From the NCBI GenBank assembly GCA_013286165.1, contig JABDGF010000009.1, positions 1 to 54,772 on the forward strand: 54,772 bases of DNA, written 5' to 3'. Both the position numbers and the translations under genes were made by a program. This DNA comes from Acidobacteriota bacterium. Lineage in GTDB: Bacteria > Acidobacteriota > Terriglobia > Acidiferrales > UBA7541. How positions within the stretch are numbered: position 1 is the first letter of the stretch; every line of letters starts with the position of its first letter. Shown here piece after piece: positions 45,840-54,728 of the stretch. The notes under the pieces were generated by a model. The model was not told the DNA's origin. It did no database searches and saw only the letters and a program-made list of their open reading frames with translations.

Positions 45840-46904
45840 ATGGGACGGACACGCCAAGTGAAAAATGCCGGACCTGCCAGGGCGCCGGAGCACGTGACGC
45901 TAAAAGATCTGGCGCAGACGCTGAATCTTTCGTCGGCGACGGTATCGATGGTGATCAATTCGGCGCCGGCGGCGCGCTCGATCCCCGCCAAGACGCAGGA
46001 GCGCGTGTGGGAAGCCGCGCGGAAGCTCAATTACAAACCGAATTTCATGGCGAAGTCGCTGCGGCAGAAGCGCAGCTATACGATCGGCGTGATCGTGCCG
46101 GAAATCAGCGAAGGCTACGAGGCGCTGGTGCTTTCGGGCATCGAAGACTTCCTGCTGCAGGCTGGATTTTTTTACTACGTGGTGAGCCACCGGCACCGGC
46201 GCGAGCTGATCGAGGAGTACGTGAAACTGCTGCAGCGGCGCGCGGTGGAGGGAATGATCGCCGTCGATACGGCGTGCCCTGAAAATAAATTGATGCACGT
46301 GGTTGCGGTTTCCGGGCACGAAGATGTGCCGGGCACGACGAACATTATTTTGGATCACGAGCTGGCGGCGAAGCTGGCACTGGAACATCTGGCGGAGCTT
46401 GGGCATCGCGAGATCGCGTTCATCAAAGGACAGGCGTTCAGCTCGGATACTGCGGTACGCGCGAAAGCGGTGACGCACTCGGCGAAGAAGCTGGGGTTGC
46501 GAGTGAACGAGGCGCTGGTGGCGCAGCTGGAAGGCGAGAACCCTTCGCCGGAGCTGGGTTACGTGGCGACGCGGAAGCTGCTGGCGACCGGACTGCCGTT
46601 CACGGCGCTATTTGCGTTCAACGACATTTCGGCGATCGGCGCGATCAAGGCGCTGAGCGAAGCTGGGATCAGCGTGCCGAAGGATGTGTCTGTGGTGGGA
46701 TTCGACGACGTGCAGAGCGCGGCGTATCAGAATCCTGCGCTGACGACGGTGCGGCAGCCGCTGCGGGACATGGGCGCGCTTGCGGCGAAGACGCTGCTGA
46801 ACCGGATCAGCCTGGATTTCAACGCGCCGTATCCGAAGTCGATTGTGGTGAAGCCGGAGCTGGTGGTGCGAACGAGCACGGCGCCGGCGCGGAAACTTTC
46901 GTAA
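45840..46904 (+). CDS. LacI family transcriptional regulator
   Basis: A 354-residue sugar-responsive repressor. The N-terminal LacI helix-turn-helix (VTLKDLAQTLNLSSATVSMV, with hinge KLNYKPNFMAKSLR) spans about residues 19-73. A periplasmic-binding-protein-like effector domain follows (YTIGVIVPEIS, FAFNDISAIGAIKALSEAGI, VVGFDDVQSAAYQNPALTTV). A GTG nine codons upstream is also possible. Four operator-like sites occur before the receptor, GH144, GH39 and uncharacterised secreted genes around it, so it most likely represses them until an oligosaccharide or sugar appears. Confidence 0.93.
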   Translation: MGRTRQVKNAGPARAPEHVTLKDLAQTLNLSSATVSMVINSAPAARSIPAKTQERVWEAARKLNYKPNFMAKSLRQKRSYTIGVIVPEISEGYEALVLSGIEDFLLQAGFFYYVVSHRHRRELIEEYVKLLQRRAVEGMIAVDTACPENKLMHVVAVSGHEDVPGTTNIILDHELAAKLALEHLAELGHREIAFIKGQAFSSDTAVRAKAVTHSAKKLGLRVNEALVAQLEGENPSPELGYVATRKLLATGLPFTALFAFNDISAIGAIKALSEAGISVPKDVSVVGFDDVQSAAYQNPALTTVRQPLRDMGALAAKTLLNRISLDFNAPYPKSIVVKPELVVRTSTAPARKLS

Positions 46905-46910
46905 CTCTTC

Positions 46911-46931
46911 TTGCGCGTGCCGGACGCGCAA
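46911..46931. terminator. Two-way hairpin between LacI and GH39 genes
   Basis: TTGCGCGT (46911-46918) and ACGCGCAA (46924-46931) make a perfect 8-bp stem with a GCCGG loop in the 56-nt gap between convergent genes. Confidence 0.6.
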
Positions 46932-46960
46932 TTCCCTACCGGCCTTTTCAACGCAACTCG

Positions 46961-48532
46961 CTAGCGAACTTCGATTAGCAGCAGCGCTTCAGGCTCGAGG
47001 TGCAGCTGGAGGCGTCCGTTTTTCACGGCGACGTTTTCAGGAGGCGGCAGCTGGGCGGCTGCTTTCAGCTGGTCGAGCTGTTCGCGCGTGGGATAAATCG
47101 GGCTGCCCATCGCGGCGTAGGCTTTGAGGAGCGAGCCGTGATCGGCGTCGAGGCGGTAGATCGATGCGTGTTTGGCGCGCGACGAATTGATCTGAAGCGT
47201 GACGTCTTTCGGTTTGGTTTGGTCACGGACGGTGGCGAGATTCCAAAGCGCGATGGCGAGAGTGCCGTCGGCGCGTTTGGTGGCGAGAATGTCGTCGCCG
47301 GTGGCTGAGATTTTCGTGTCGCCGAGCATGTGAAACATTTTGAACGCGTTGAAGGCCGGCTTCGGCAGGTCGTAAGCCGCGATGAGGCCATAGCCGCCGT
47401 AGAACGGCTTTTTCACCACGCCCTGCTCTTCGAATACGTCCGAGAAAGTCCAGTAAGACATCATGTCCACTAGACCGCTGCAGTCGCGGATGGTGCCGGC
47501 CATCCACGGGCCCATGTAAATGGAGTCGGTGATGTCGGTTTCGTTCATGTAGCTGGCGTTGAACTCGCTCCAAATCAGCGGAAGCGTGGGCTTGGCGGAA
47601 GCCTGAATCTGGTCGTGAACTTTTTTCACGGCGCGACAGACCATCTGGGTGCGCGGAATATCTTCGGTGGTGCCGAAGACGTCTTCGGATTTGTCGTTGC
47701 CGTACACGTGCGTGGAGACGAAATCGACCGGCACATTTTGCGCGGCAGTGTGCGCGATGAATTTATCTACCCATGCGGCTTGCGCCGTGGCCGGGCCGCC
47801 GACGCGAATGCGCGGGCTGACTGACTTCAGAGTTTTCGCGGTCTCATCGTAAAGCTGGTAGTAGGTGGATTCGGCCGGCTTGCCCGCCCAGAAATCGAGA
47901 TTGGGCTCGTTCCAAACTTCGAAATACCAGGTGGAGACTTCGTCGATGCCGTAGCGCGCGACGAGATGCTCGGCGAATTTGCGCATCAGCGCGTCCCATT
48001 TCGCGTAATCCTTCGGCGGCGACGAGATGGGGCGATACCAAAAGGCCTGATGAATATCTTCGGCGGCGAGCTTTTGAGGCATGAAACTCAATTCCACGAA
48101 CGGGCGGACGCCGTTCTTCAGCAGGCCGTCGTAAATTTCATCCACATAAGAAAAGTTGTAGATGGGATTGCCGGAGGCGTCTTCGTCGTACACGCCGAGT
48201 TCGTCGTGAAGGATGGCGTGGAAGCGGACGTACTTAAAATCGGTGACGGCTTTCACGGTGCGCAGATCTTCGCGATAGCTTTCGCGCATGGAAAGGACGG
48301 CGCGGCCGGAGCCGAACATTTGTTCCCAATAATGAGGGAACGGCGTGGGTTGCGATGAGGCGTCAACGGTGTCGGTCTCGGTTGCGGGCGCCTGCTGGGC
48401 GCGCGATCCGGCAGCGGCGAAGAAGGCGGCGCTTAGGGCGAGGATCGCGAGTAGTTGTCGCGTGAAACGGAATGGCGAATGCGCATTTGTGGCCATTGGG
48501 TATTGGGGCGCAACGATTCTTTTTTCGGTCAT
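46961..48532 (-). CDS. GH39-family glycoside hydrolase
   Basis: A 523-residue secreted clan-A (TIM-barrel) hydrolase. After the signal peptide (LLAILALSAAFFAAAGSRAQ), the GH39 landmarks appear in order: acid/base Glu209 in FEVWNEPNLDFW, VGGPATAQAAW at about 244-254, STHVYGND at 273-280, and nucleophile Glu323 in LIWSEFNASY. A beta-sandwich C-terminal part ends LEPEALLLIEVR. GH39 enzymes are mainly beta-xylosidases but other activities exist. Ribosome-binding sites before either candidate ATG (48532 or 48496) are weak. An operator-like site lies 20 nt upstream. Confidence 0.88.
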   Translation of the reverse strand: MTEKRIVAPQYPMATNAHSPFRFTRQLLAILALSAAFFAAAGSRAQQAPATETDTVDASSQPTPFPHYWEQMFGSGRAVLSMRESYREDLRTVKAVTDFKYVRFHAILHDELGVYDEDASGNPIYNFSYVDEIYDGLLKNGVRPFVELSFMPQKLAAEDIHQAFWYRPISSPPKDYAKWDALMRKFAEHLVARYGIDEVSTWYFEVWNEPNLDFWAGKPAESTYYQLYDETAKTLKSVSPRIRVGGPATAQAAWVDKFIAHTAAQNVPVDFVSTHVYGNDKSEDVFGTTEDIPRTQMVCRAVKKVHDQIQASAKPTLPLIWSEFNASYMNETDITDSIYMGPWMAGTIRDCSGLVDMMSYWTFSDVFEEQGVVKKPFYGGYGLIAAYDLPKPAFNAFKMFHMLGDTKISATGDDILATKRADGTLAIALWNLATVRDQTKPKDVTLQINSSRAKHASIYRLDADHGSLLKAYAAMGSPIYPTREQLDQLKAAAQLPPPENVAVKNGRLQLHLEPEALLLIEVR

Positions 48533-48551
48533 CGGGTGATGGAGAGCCAGC

Positions 48552-48563
48552 TTAATCGATTCA
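48552..48563 (-). promoter_or_regulatory. LacI-type operator-like site 3
   Basis: TTAATCGATTCA on the plus strand, with palindromic core AATCGATT, only 20 nt upstream of the GH39 start, where a bound repressor would block transcription. Confidence 0.6.
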
Positions 48564-48737
48564 CTATTGGGTGTTTATGTCTATAGCATCGCCGACGGTG
48601 CGGAGTCAAGAATCGGCGCATCTTCTTTATAACATCGTGGGAGGCGGCGGAGGATGTCAAAAGTGGAGCGGGCGGGTGACCAGAGTGGTACATGGCTCCG
48701 TTTTGGAGCAGCAACAAATTGCTTGTTTTGCCTTTAC

Positions 48738-48749
48738 TTAAACGATTAT
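48738..48749 (+). promoter_or_regulatory. LacI-type operator-like site 4
   Basis: TTAAACGATTAT inside CTTTACTTAAACGATTAT (48733-48750). It is 73 nt upstream of the small gene at 48823 and probably governs it together with the large secreted protein gene that follows. Confidence 0.6.
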
Positions 48750-48822
48750 TCTGTGAACGCCGGAAGACGTTCCGGCGGTAAGCAGCGTGCGAGGCACGAG
48801 CGTTTGTGGAGGGACCCACCCC

Positions 48823-49092
48823 GTGATTACGGTCGAGGAATCGGTCGATAACCAGAAGGCCCGCATGACGGCGATGGCGCAAAAAGCGGAGGGCCGGAGG
48901 CAGCTGCAATTTTCCGCACACTCCCACCGGATCAAATTTCGCTTTGTGGGTGCAGACGGGAACGCGCTGACCGAATGGAGCCGCGACTATCGCGCCCGCG
49001 AGATCGCCGAGAAGTCCGATTCGGAAATTGTGCGGATGCTCGATGCGTTTCGCGCGCTCAATTCCCAGCGCCGCAGCGCGCAGTTGGTGTAG
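48823..49092 (+). CDS. Hypothetical 89-residue protein
   Basis: A short frame starting at GTG with GGAGGG 9 nt upstream. The product is charged, without signal or TM segment: VITVEESVDNQKARMTAMAQ at the start, a central HRIKFRFVGADGNALTEWSR, and a helical REIAEKSDSEIVRMLDAF near the end. No family is recognised. It lies 40 nt before the next secreted-protein gene on the same strand, behind operator-like site 4, so it may be co-transcribed. The coding call rests on the ribosome-binding site and protein-like composition. Confidence 0.5.
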   Translation: MITVEESVDNQKARMTAMAQKAEGRRQLQFSAHSHRIKFRFVGADGNALTEWSRDYRAREIAEKSDSEIVRMLDAFRALNSQRRSAQLV

Positions 49093-49132
49093 ATTGGCCT
49101 CGCTTGAATTTCCCTCGCGATAATTACGCGGC

Positions 49133-51190
49133 ATGAAACGTTTGACGCGGCTTGTGAATGCGGCCGTGGCGGTGCTGTTGTGTGCAGTGCTTGTGTTTGC
49201 GCAGCAGCAATCCTTCCCTGTTACCTCCACGCTTACGCCAACCACGATTGCGGGGCGCCCGGTGGCGCTCGATGCTGGCGGAAAACTGCTGCCGTGGCCG
49301 ATTCCGGACGACACGGGATACTCGTACTCCGGATATTTTCTGTCGCAGTGGACGATCGTATGGGACCAGTTCAACCGGCAACGCCTTCCTTATTATTACT
49401 GCTGCTTCGATTTCGACCGCACCACGTTTGAGCTGACTCCCGACAAAAATTGGGTGAATTCGACGGGATACCTGCGCTCGATGATGGAAGGCTTCATCGA
49501 GCGGCTGTATCCATACACGGGCGACGCGAGGACGCTCGTGTTTCTGGAGAATTTCTTCGACTACGAACTGGAGAACGGGCTGACGCCGGAGGGTTACGCC
49601 TGGTCGCGCGTGCCGTATCCTTCGGCGAATCCGGGAAGTGCGCGCTACTCAGGGTGGAGCAGCCACGGTGAGGATTACGTGGAGCCGCACGTGGTCGGCG
49701 AGGACGGCTACGCGTATCTGCGGCTCTATGAGATCACCGGGAACACGAAATATTTGGAGGAGGCGGAGCGCTGCGCCGACGCGCTGGTGAAGAATTACAA
49801 AACGGGCGACGAGAAGAATTCACCGTGGCCGGATCGGTGCCATGCGCACGACTGCAGTTTGCAGGGCGGGACAGGAATGTTTCCGTATTCGGCGAATGTA
49901 GTGGAGCCAATCATGCTGTTTGATGAGCTGATGCGCATCGGACAGGGCGATGTGGCGGGATACAAGCGCGTTCGCGCGGGCTGTTGGGAATGGCTGATGA
50001 AATATCCGATGCGGAACAACGTGTGGGTCGGATATTTCGAAGATGTGCCAGGCGGCATGGAGAACATGAACCAGGTGATTCCGCTGGAGTTTGCGCGGTA
50101 CATCCTGCTGCATCCGGAGAAGGATCCGCAGTGGCGCGAACATGCGCGCGACCTGATCGCATGGGTGAAGACGACGCCGAAGTGGCCGAAATACGAAGTG
50201 CACGGCGCGACGGTGACGACCGAACAAGGCGACGGAAAACAATTCTGCTGCAACGAGCCGAATCAGTGTTGCGACAGCCACAGCGCGCGGCTGGCTGCGG
50301 CGGAAGCGCTGTACTACGCGAAGACGGGCGACGAGGCTTACAAACAGGCGGCGTATCGGACGTACAACTGGGTTTCGTATTTTCAGGGGTTGCCGGCGGG
50401 CGCCCATGCGCCGTATTCGGGCCAGTGGTGGTTCACGGACGAATTCTCGGACGGGCCGCGACGGATGATGGACGCGTTTTGGGCGGTGCCGGAATGGTCG
50501 CCGAAGGGTGAGTCGCACCTGCTCGGATCATCCTCCGTCGTGACAAGGATCACGTACGGGAGCGGGGCGGTGACGTATTCGACGTTTGATAGCGACTCGA
50601 CCGATGTGCTGCATTTGGATTTTGCGCCGGCCGCGGTACGCGTGGGCGGGCGAGCGATCACGACGTCGAAGGATTTGGCGCGCGAGGGATTTACGTTCGA
50701 TGCGGCGACGGGCGTGCTACGTATCCGGCATATGGCTTCGCGGGAGGTGGATGTGCAGGGCGACGGCGGCGCGATTCCGCCAATGTTTGTGACGTTCGAC
50801 GATCCGCATGAGGCGGCGGGGACGGCGCTCGTCGGGCAATACCCTTCTGGCGTGATTGATTGGGGCGATGGTGCGTGGCAGATCGAGACGCCGTTCGGGA
50901 AGTTTGGGACTTTCACTGTGCTGCTGAAGGATCGCGGCGCGACGCACGCTGCGTTTAAGTTTTATGCGCCGCGGATTTTCCTGGGGATCGATGCTTACAA
51001 CGATGGCGACGCGGACGCGACTGTGACGATCCGGTCGGCGGAGACGAGCGATGTGGTGGTGACGCTGAAGCCGAAGGAGCTGCGGCGAATCCGGACTTTG
51101 TGGAATGTGCCGAGTTCGGCGGTGACATTCAACCTTGTGAACGGGCAAGGCCTGCGTTTCGACAATCTTGCTTACGCTTATCCGCAGTGA
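49133..51190 (+). CDS. Secreted (alpha/alpha)-barrel-like protein, putative sugar-active enzyme
   Basis: A 685-residue exported protein: signal peptide AAVAVLLCAVLVFAQ, then a helical domain (about 55-440) rich in hairpin-like repeats (MMEGFIERLYPYTGDARTLV, YAYLRLYEITGNTKYLEEAE, AEALYYAKTGDEAYKQAAYR) as in six-hairpin glycosidases, then a beta-rich C-terminal part. Vicinal cysteines occur at 90-91, 372-373 and 379-380 (FCCNEPNQCCDSHS), plus Cys236/Cys241. The position and surroundings of the Cys cluster faintly recall GH127-type metal sites, but key residues differ and I do not assign a family. It sits between GH39 and GH78 genes. Confidence 0.8.
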   Translation: MKRLTRLVNAAVAVLLCAVLVFAQQQSFPVTSTLTPTTIAGRPVALDAGGKLLPWPIPDDTGYSYSGYFLSQWTIVWDQFNRQRLPYYYCCFDFDRTTFELTPDKNWVNSTGYLRSMMEGFIERLYPYTGDARTLVFLENFFDYELENGLTPEGYAWSRVPYPSANPGSARYSGWSSHGEDYVEPHVVGEDGYAYLRLYEITGNTKYLEEAERCADALVKNYKTGDEKNSPWPDRCHAHDCSLQGGTGMFPYSANVVEPIMLFDELMRIGQGDVAGYKRVRAGCWEWLMKYPMRNNVWVGYFEDVPGGMENMNQVIPLEFARYILLHPEKDPQWREHARDLIAWVKTTPKWPKYEVHGATVTTEQGDGKQFCCNEPNQCCDSHSARLAAAEALYYAKTGDEAYKQAAYRTYNWVSYFQGLPAGAHAPYSGQWWFTDEFSDGPRRMMDAFWAVPEWSPKGESHLLGSSSVVTRITYGSGAVTYSTFDSDSTDVLHLDFAPAAVRVGGRAITTSKDLAREGFTFDAATGVLRIRHMASREVDVQGDGGAIPPMFVTFDDPHEAAGTALVGQYPSGVIDWGDGAWQIETPFGKFGTFTVLLKDRGATHAAFKFYAPRIFLGIDAYNDGDADATVTIRSAETSDVVVTLKPKELRRIRTLWNVPSSAVTFNLVNGQGLRFDNLAYAYPQ

Positions 51191-51232
51191 CGCGCCGTGA
51201 CAATTTCGCGCCGCGATGATTCGCGCGACGCC

Positions 51233-54200
51233 CTAGCGAACTTCAAATTTGTAGTTCCCTGATCCGACCTCCACGACATCCGATCCAGCCGATTCCACCG
51301 GCTTCACTGGCTTGCCGGATTCGAGAATTTTTGCATTGGCGATGTGCGGCAAATAGACTTTCGCGGCAGTGTTCGCCGGAATCTGTACGTTCAAGGTGAA
51401 CGGACCGTCCTTCGTCCCTTTCCAGTCGCTGACAATCTTGCCGTACACGGAATCGTATTCGCCGCGAGCCTGAGTGATGCGGTCGTCGAGGCGCGGATGA
51501 ATCACGACTTGGTGGAAAGCGGGCGAGGTGGAAGTGGTGTCGATGCCCGCGACATACCGGTAAGCCCAGGCGACGACGGAGCCGAAGGCGTAGTGATTGT
51601 AGGAATTCATCGCAGGATCACCGGTGTCTCCATTCCAACGTTCCCACCACGTGGTGGCGCCTTTCGAAAGCATGTAACCCCACGACGGATAGGTTTCATT
51701 CAGCAGAAGTTGATACGCGAGGTCGGTGTGGCCGTGATCGGCAAGGGCGAAAAGGAGAAACGGGGTAGAAAGAAAGCCGGTGGAGAGATGGTTGTTTTTG
51801 GCGGCGATAGCTTTCGCGAGATTATCCGCGAGCACCGGTTCGAGCTTTTCGGGAGCCAAGTGTGCGTAGAGGGTGAGCACGTAAGCGGCTTGCGTGCCGC
51901 TGAGAACATCGCCATTTTCTTTGACGAAGGCTTTTTGGAACGCGGCGCGAATGTTGGCGTTGAGGTCGTCGTATTTTTTCGCGTCGTCGGGCTTGCCGAG
52001 CGCGGTAGCCATGCGCGACATCATTTGCGCGCTGAGCGCCCAGTAGGACGTGTCGATCAGGAGCTTAGAGGTGTTTTGGTCGGGCGCGAGCCAGTCGGCG
52101 AAGTCGAATGCGACGGCGTTTTTGCGGAGATAGTCGGGATTATTTTTGAGAATGAAATCCATGTAGCGCTGCATCGCGGGCCAACTGTCGCGGAGGATTG
52201 CGACGTCTCCATATTGCAGCCACGTGGTGTACGGAACGATCACTCCGGCATCGGCCCAGCCGGGGGCGCCATCGGTGCGAAGGCCGAGGCCAAGATCGGG
52301 AAGTGTGTCGGGCGAGACGTTGGTGAATGCGCCGGCCGGATTTTGCGCGTCGGTGACGTCGTTCATCCATTTCTCGGCGAAGGCATCGACGTCGAAATTG
52401 TAAGTGCCGGTGCGCCAGAAGACTCCGGCGTCGCCCATCCAGCCGAGGCGCTCGTCGCGCTGCGGGCAGTCTGTGGGGACGCTGAGAAAATTTCCGCGCT
52501 GGCCCCAGATGCCGATGGACCACATGCGATTGACGAGATCGCTGGACGTGGTGAGTTTTGCAGTGGGCTCGCCGGAAACGCTGCTCACGACTTCGCCGGT
52601 GATGGAGTCGATCGACGGCGTGCCGGGAAAGCCTGTGACCTCGACGTAGCGAAAACCGTGGAAGGTGAAACGCGGCTCATAGATTTCGGTGCCGCGGCCG
52701 TTGAGGACGTAGATGTCCGTGGCGGCGGCGTTGCGAAGATTGTCTGTGTAGATCGAGCCGTCGGGGCTGAGGCGCTCTGCAAATCTGAGCCGGATGCGCG
52801 TGCCAGCGGCGCCGGAAACGCGAAGGCGCGCCCAGCCGACCATATTCTGGCCGAGGTCGAAGACGTACGAGTTGCCAGATTGGGGCGTTACGGATTTGGG
52901 TTTCAGTTCCGAAGTGATTTGCGGCGGTGCATCGATTTCGCCGGTGAGCAAAGCTGAAGAATCCGCGCCGACTTTGACGGGCGACCATTTTGTGGAGTCG
53001 AACTGCGGCTTGCTCCAGCCGGATTGTTCGAGACGCGCGTCGTACTCTTCGCCGTCATAAATCGAGGAGCGCAGGATCGGCGATTGCGCAGCGGACCAAG
53101 AATCGTCGGTGAGGACCGTGGCGCTGGTGCCGTCTTTGTAGAGCAATTCGAGCTGCGCGCGGAGGCGGTCTGGACCTTTATAGAAGCGCGCGCCGGCCCA
53201 GGTGAGCGGACTTGCGAACCAGCCGTCGCCGAGCACGGCGCCGATTGCGTTGACACCTTGTGTGATTGAGGGCGTGACGTCGTACACCTGATAGAGGACG
53301 CGTTTGTTGAAATCGGTGAAGCCGGGGGTGAGGACGGTTTCGCCGGCCTGGGCGCCGTTGATGTAAGCGCGGTAATTGCCAAGCGCGGTGACGTAAAGGC
53401 GCGCGGACGCGATGGGTTTCTCAACGTGGAACTCTTTGCGGAGCAGCGCCGCGGGCTGCGGCAATGGGCCGGGGTCTGCGCCCATGCGAGCGTCGCCGAG
53501 GTCCGCGACCACAGCGGCGGGCTGGCTTTGACTCGCGCCGGCGGCGGCGCTGGTGGAGAGCTGGACTTGCCAGGATGCGTCGCTGCCGATGCGCTCGAGC
53601 GAGCCGTCTGGCTTCCAGATTTTCAAAAGAGCGGCGAGGGCGGCGGGACGATTTTTCGCTCCGGGGCGGCGCGCGGCGGCCGGAATCGCGGTGACGACGG
53701 CCTTCACTTCGATGGAATTTTTTCCGGCGACGAGGTAACTCGCTACGTCGAGGCGGTCGAAGCTGGACCAGTCGTGCTTTTTCCCGGCGGTGTGGCCGTT
53801 TACGACGAGTGTGTAGTCGCCGGGGAAATAGAGGAAGAAGGCGGCGTTGGCGGGCGGGGTGGAGAGATCGAAGTCGCGATGGAACGTGACGGAGGTTTTG
53901 GCGGGGACGTCCATCGCGTCGCTGCCGGTCGCCCAGATCCAGTGAATTGCGGCGCGATCGCCGGCGTCTTCAGGATTTTCCCAGCCGATCCATTTGGCGG
54001 GCCAGTTCGCCGGCGACATCAGACCTGTTTCCCAGAAAGCGGGAGCGGCCCAATTAGACGGCTTGTCTTCTACATCCCAGACGCGAACGGTCCAGTAGTA
54101 GCGCGTGGTTGGCTTGAGCGCGGGACCGGCGTAGGCGATTGCCACGGATTCGGAGGACGACACTTTGGCGCTGTCCCAGACGTCGGCTTTGCCGGGCGCG

Positions 54201-54424
54201 AGGAGATCGGCGCGGGTAGCGACGAGGATTTCGTAGGCGGACTGGCGCCAGTTGCGTTCTGCGTTGTCGCTTTGCCAGCTGAGCTCCGGGGCGGCGACAT
54301 CAAGGCCTAGGGGATTTTCGCGGTAGGCGGTGCGGAGTTTCGTGGGGTTGGCGGAGGTGGGCGATGCGGCGACGCACGCGGACAGCGCCAAGGTGAGTGC
54401 GAGAGTGGTGGTGCGGAGGTTCAT
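51233..54424 (-). CDS. GH78 alpha-L-rhamnosidase, probable lipoprotein
   Basis: A 1063-residue multidomain rhamnosidase removing terminal alpha-L-rhamnose from plant glycosides or polysaccharides. The ATG at 54424 starts a lipoprotein signal with lipobox LSAC (Cys17). N-terminal beta domains (YRENPLGLDVAAPELSW, YYWTVRVWD, then RLYVTALGNYRAYINGAQAG) precede the (alpha/alpha)6 catalytic domain. That domain carries the GH78 motif DCPQRDERLGWMGDA (about 650-664, general acid Glu), TWLQYGD, TTWWERW and NSYNHYAFGSVVAWAYRYV. A C-terminal beta-sandwich follows. It converges on the uncharacterised secreted gene. A GATTAGAA element lies about 90 nt upstream of its start. Confidence 0.95.
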   Translation of the reverse strand: MNLRTTTLALTLALSACVAASPTSANPTKLRTAYRENPLGLDVAAPELSWQSDNAERNWRQSAYEILVATRADLLAPGKADVWDSAKVSSSESVAIAYAGPALKPTTRYYWTVRVWDVEDKPSNWAAPAFWETGLMSPANWPAKWIGWENPEDAGDRAAIHWIWATGSDAMDVPAKTSVTFHRDFDLSTPPANAAFFLYFPGDYTLVVNGHTAGKKHDWSSFDRLDVASYLVAGKNSIEVKAVVTAIPAAARRPGAKNRPAALAALLKIWKPDGSLERIGSDASWQVQLSTSAAAGASQSQPAAVVADLGDARMGADPGPLPQPAALLRKEFHVEKPIASARLYVTALGNYRAYINGAQAGETVLTPGFTDFNKRVLYQVYDVTPSITQGVNAIGAVLGDGWFASPLTWAGARFYKGPDRLRAQLELLYKDGTSATVLTDDSWSAAQSPILRSSIYDGEEYDARLEQSGWSKPQFDSTKWSPVKVGADSSALLTGEIDAPPQITSELKPKSVTPQSGNSYVFDLGQNMVGWARLRVSGAAGTRIRLRFAERLSPDGSIYTDNLRNAAATDIYVLNGRGTEIYEPRFTFHGFRYVEVTGFPGTPSIDSITGEVVSSVSGEPTAKLTTSSDLVNRMWSIGIWGQRGNFLSVPTDCPQRDERLGWMGDAGVFWRTGTYNFDVDAFAEKWMNDVTDAQNPAGAFTNVSPDTLPDLGLGLRTDGAPGWADAGVIVPYTTWLQYGDVAILRDSWPAMQRYMDFILKNNPDYLRKNAVAFDFADWLAPDQNTSKLLIDTSYWALSAQMMSRMATALGKPDDAKKYDDLNANIRAAFQKAFVKENGDVLSGTQAAYVLTLYAHLAPEKLEPVLADNLAKAIAAKNNHLSTGFLSTPFLLFALADHGHTDLAYQLLLNETYPSWGYMLSKGATTWWERWNGDTGDPAMNSYNHYAFGSVVAWAYRYVAGIDTTSTSPAFHQVVIHPRLDDRITQARGEYDSVYGKIVSDWKGTKDGPFTLNVQIPANTAAKVYLPHIANAKILESGKPVKPVESAGSDVVEVGSGNYKFEVR

Positions 54425-54512
54425 TTTTGGCGTGCCCCTTGGGTGGATTCGTTGGGGGTGAGTTTGGCACAGACGGAGGCTCTTTTTGTAGGCGTGAAGG
54501 GTGATTTTCATT

Positions 54513-54590
54513 GTCGATTAGAAACGGGGCGGGGCTTTGTTTTGAGTGGGTTACGGGGATTTCTAATCCCTTCCATTGTCGATTAGAAAT
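54513..54590 (+). repeat. 78-bp GATTAGAA element, copy C
   Basis: GTCGATTAGAAA (54513-54524), CTTTGTTTTGAG, inverted TTTCTAATC (54560-54568) and direct GATTAGAAA (54581-54589). Same order and spacing as copies A and B, one base shorter; the last two motifs form a 9-bp stem. Confidence 0.8.
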
Positions 54591-54728
54591 CGAGCTGACC
54601 GATACGAAAGTCAAAGGCTGCCGGGTCAGGGCGCTTCGCTGACCCGCCGTTACAAACACTGGGGCGAAGCGATGCGCGCTAGGCGCGTGATCGGTGCGAG
54701 GTGGGGCTGACTTGGGCAGTGCACGTTT

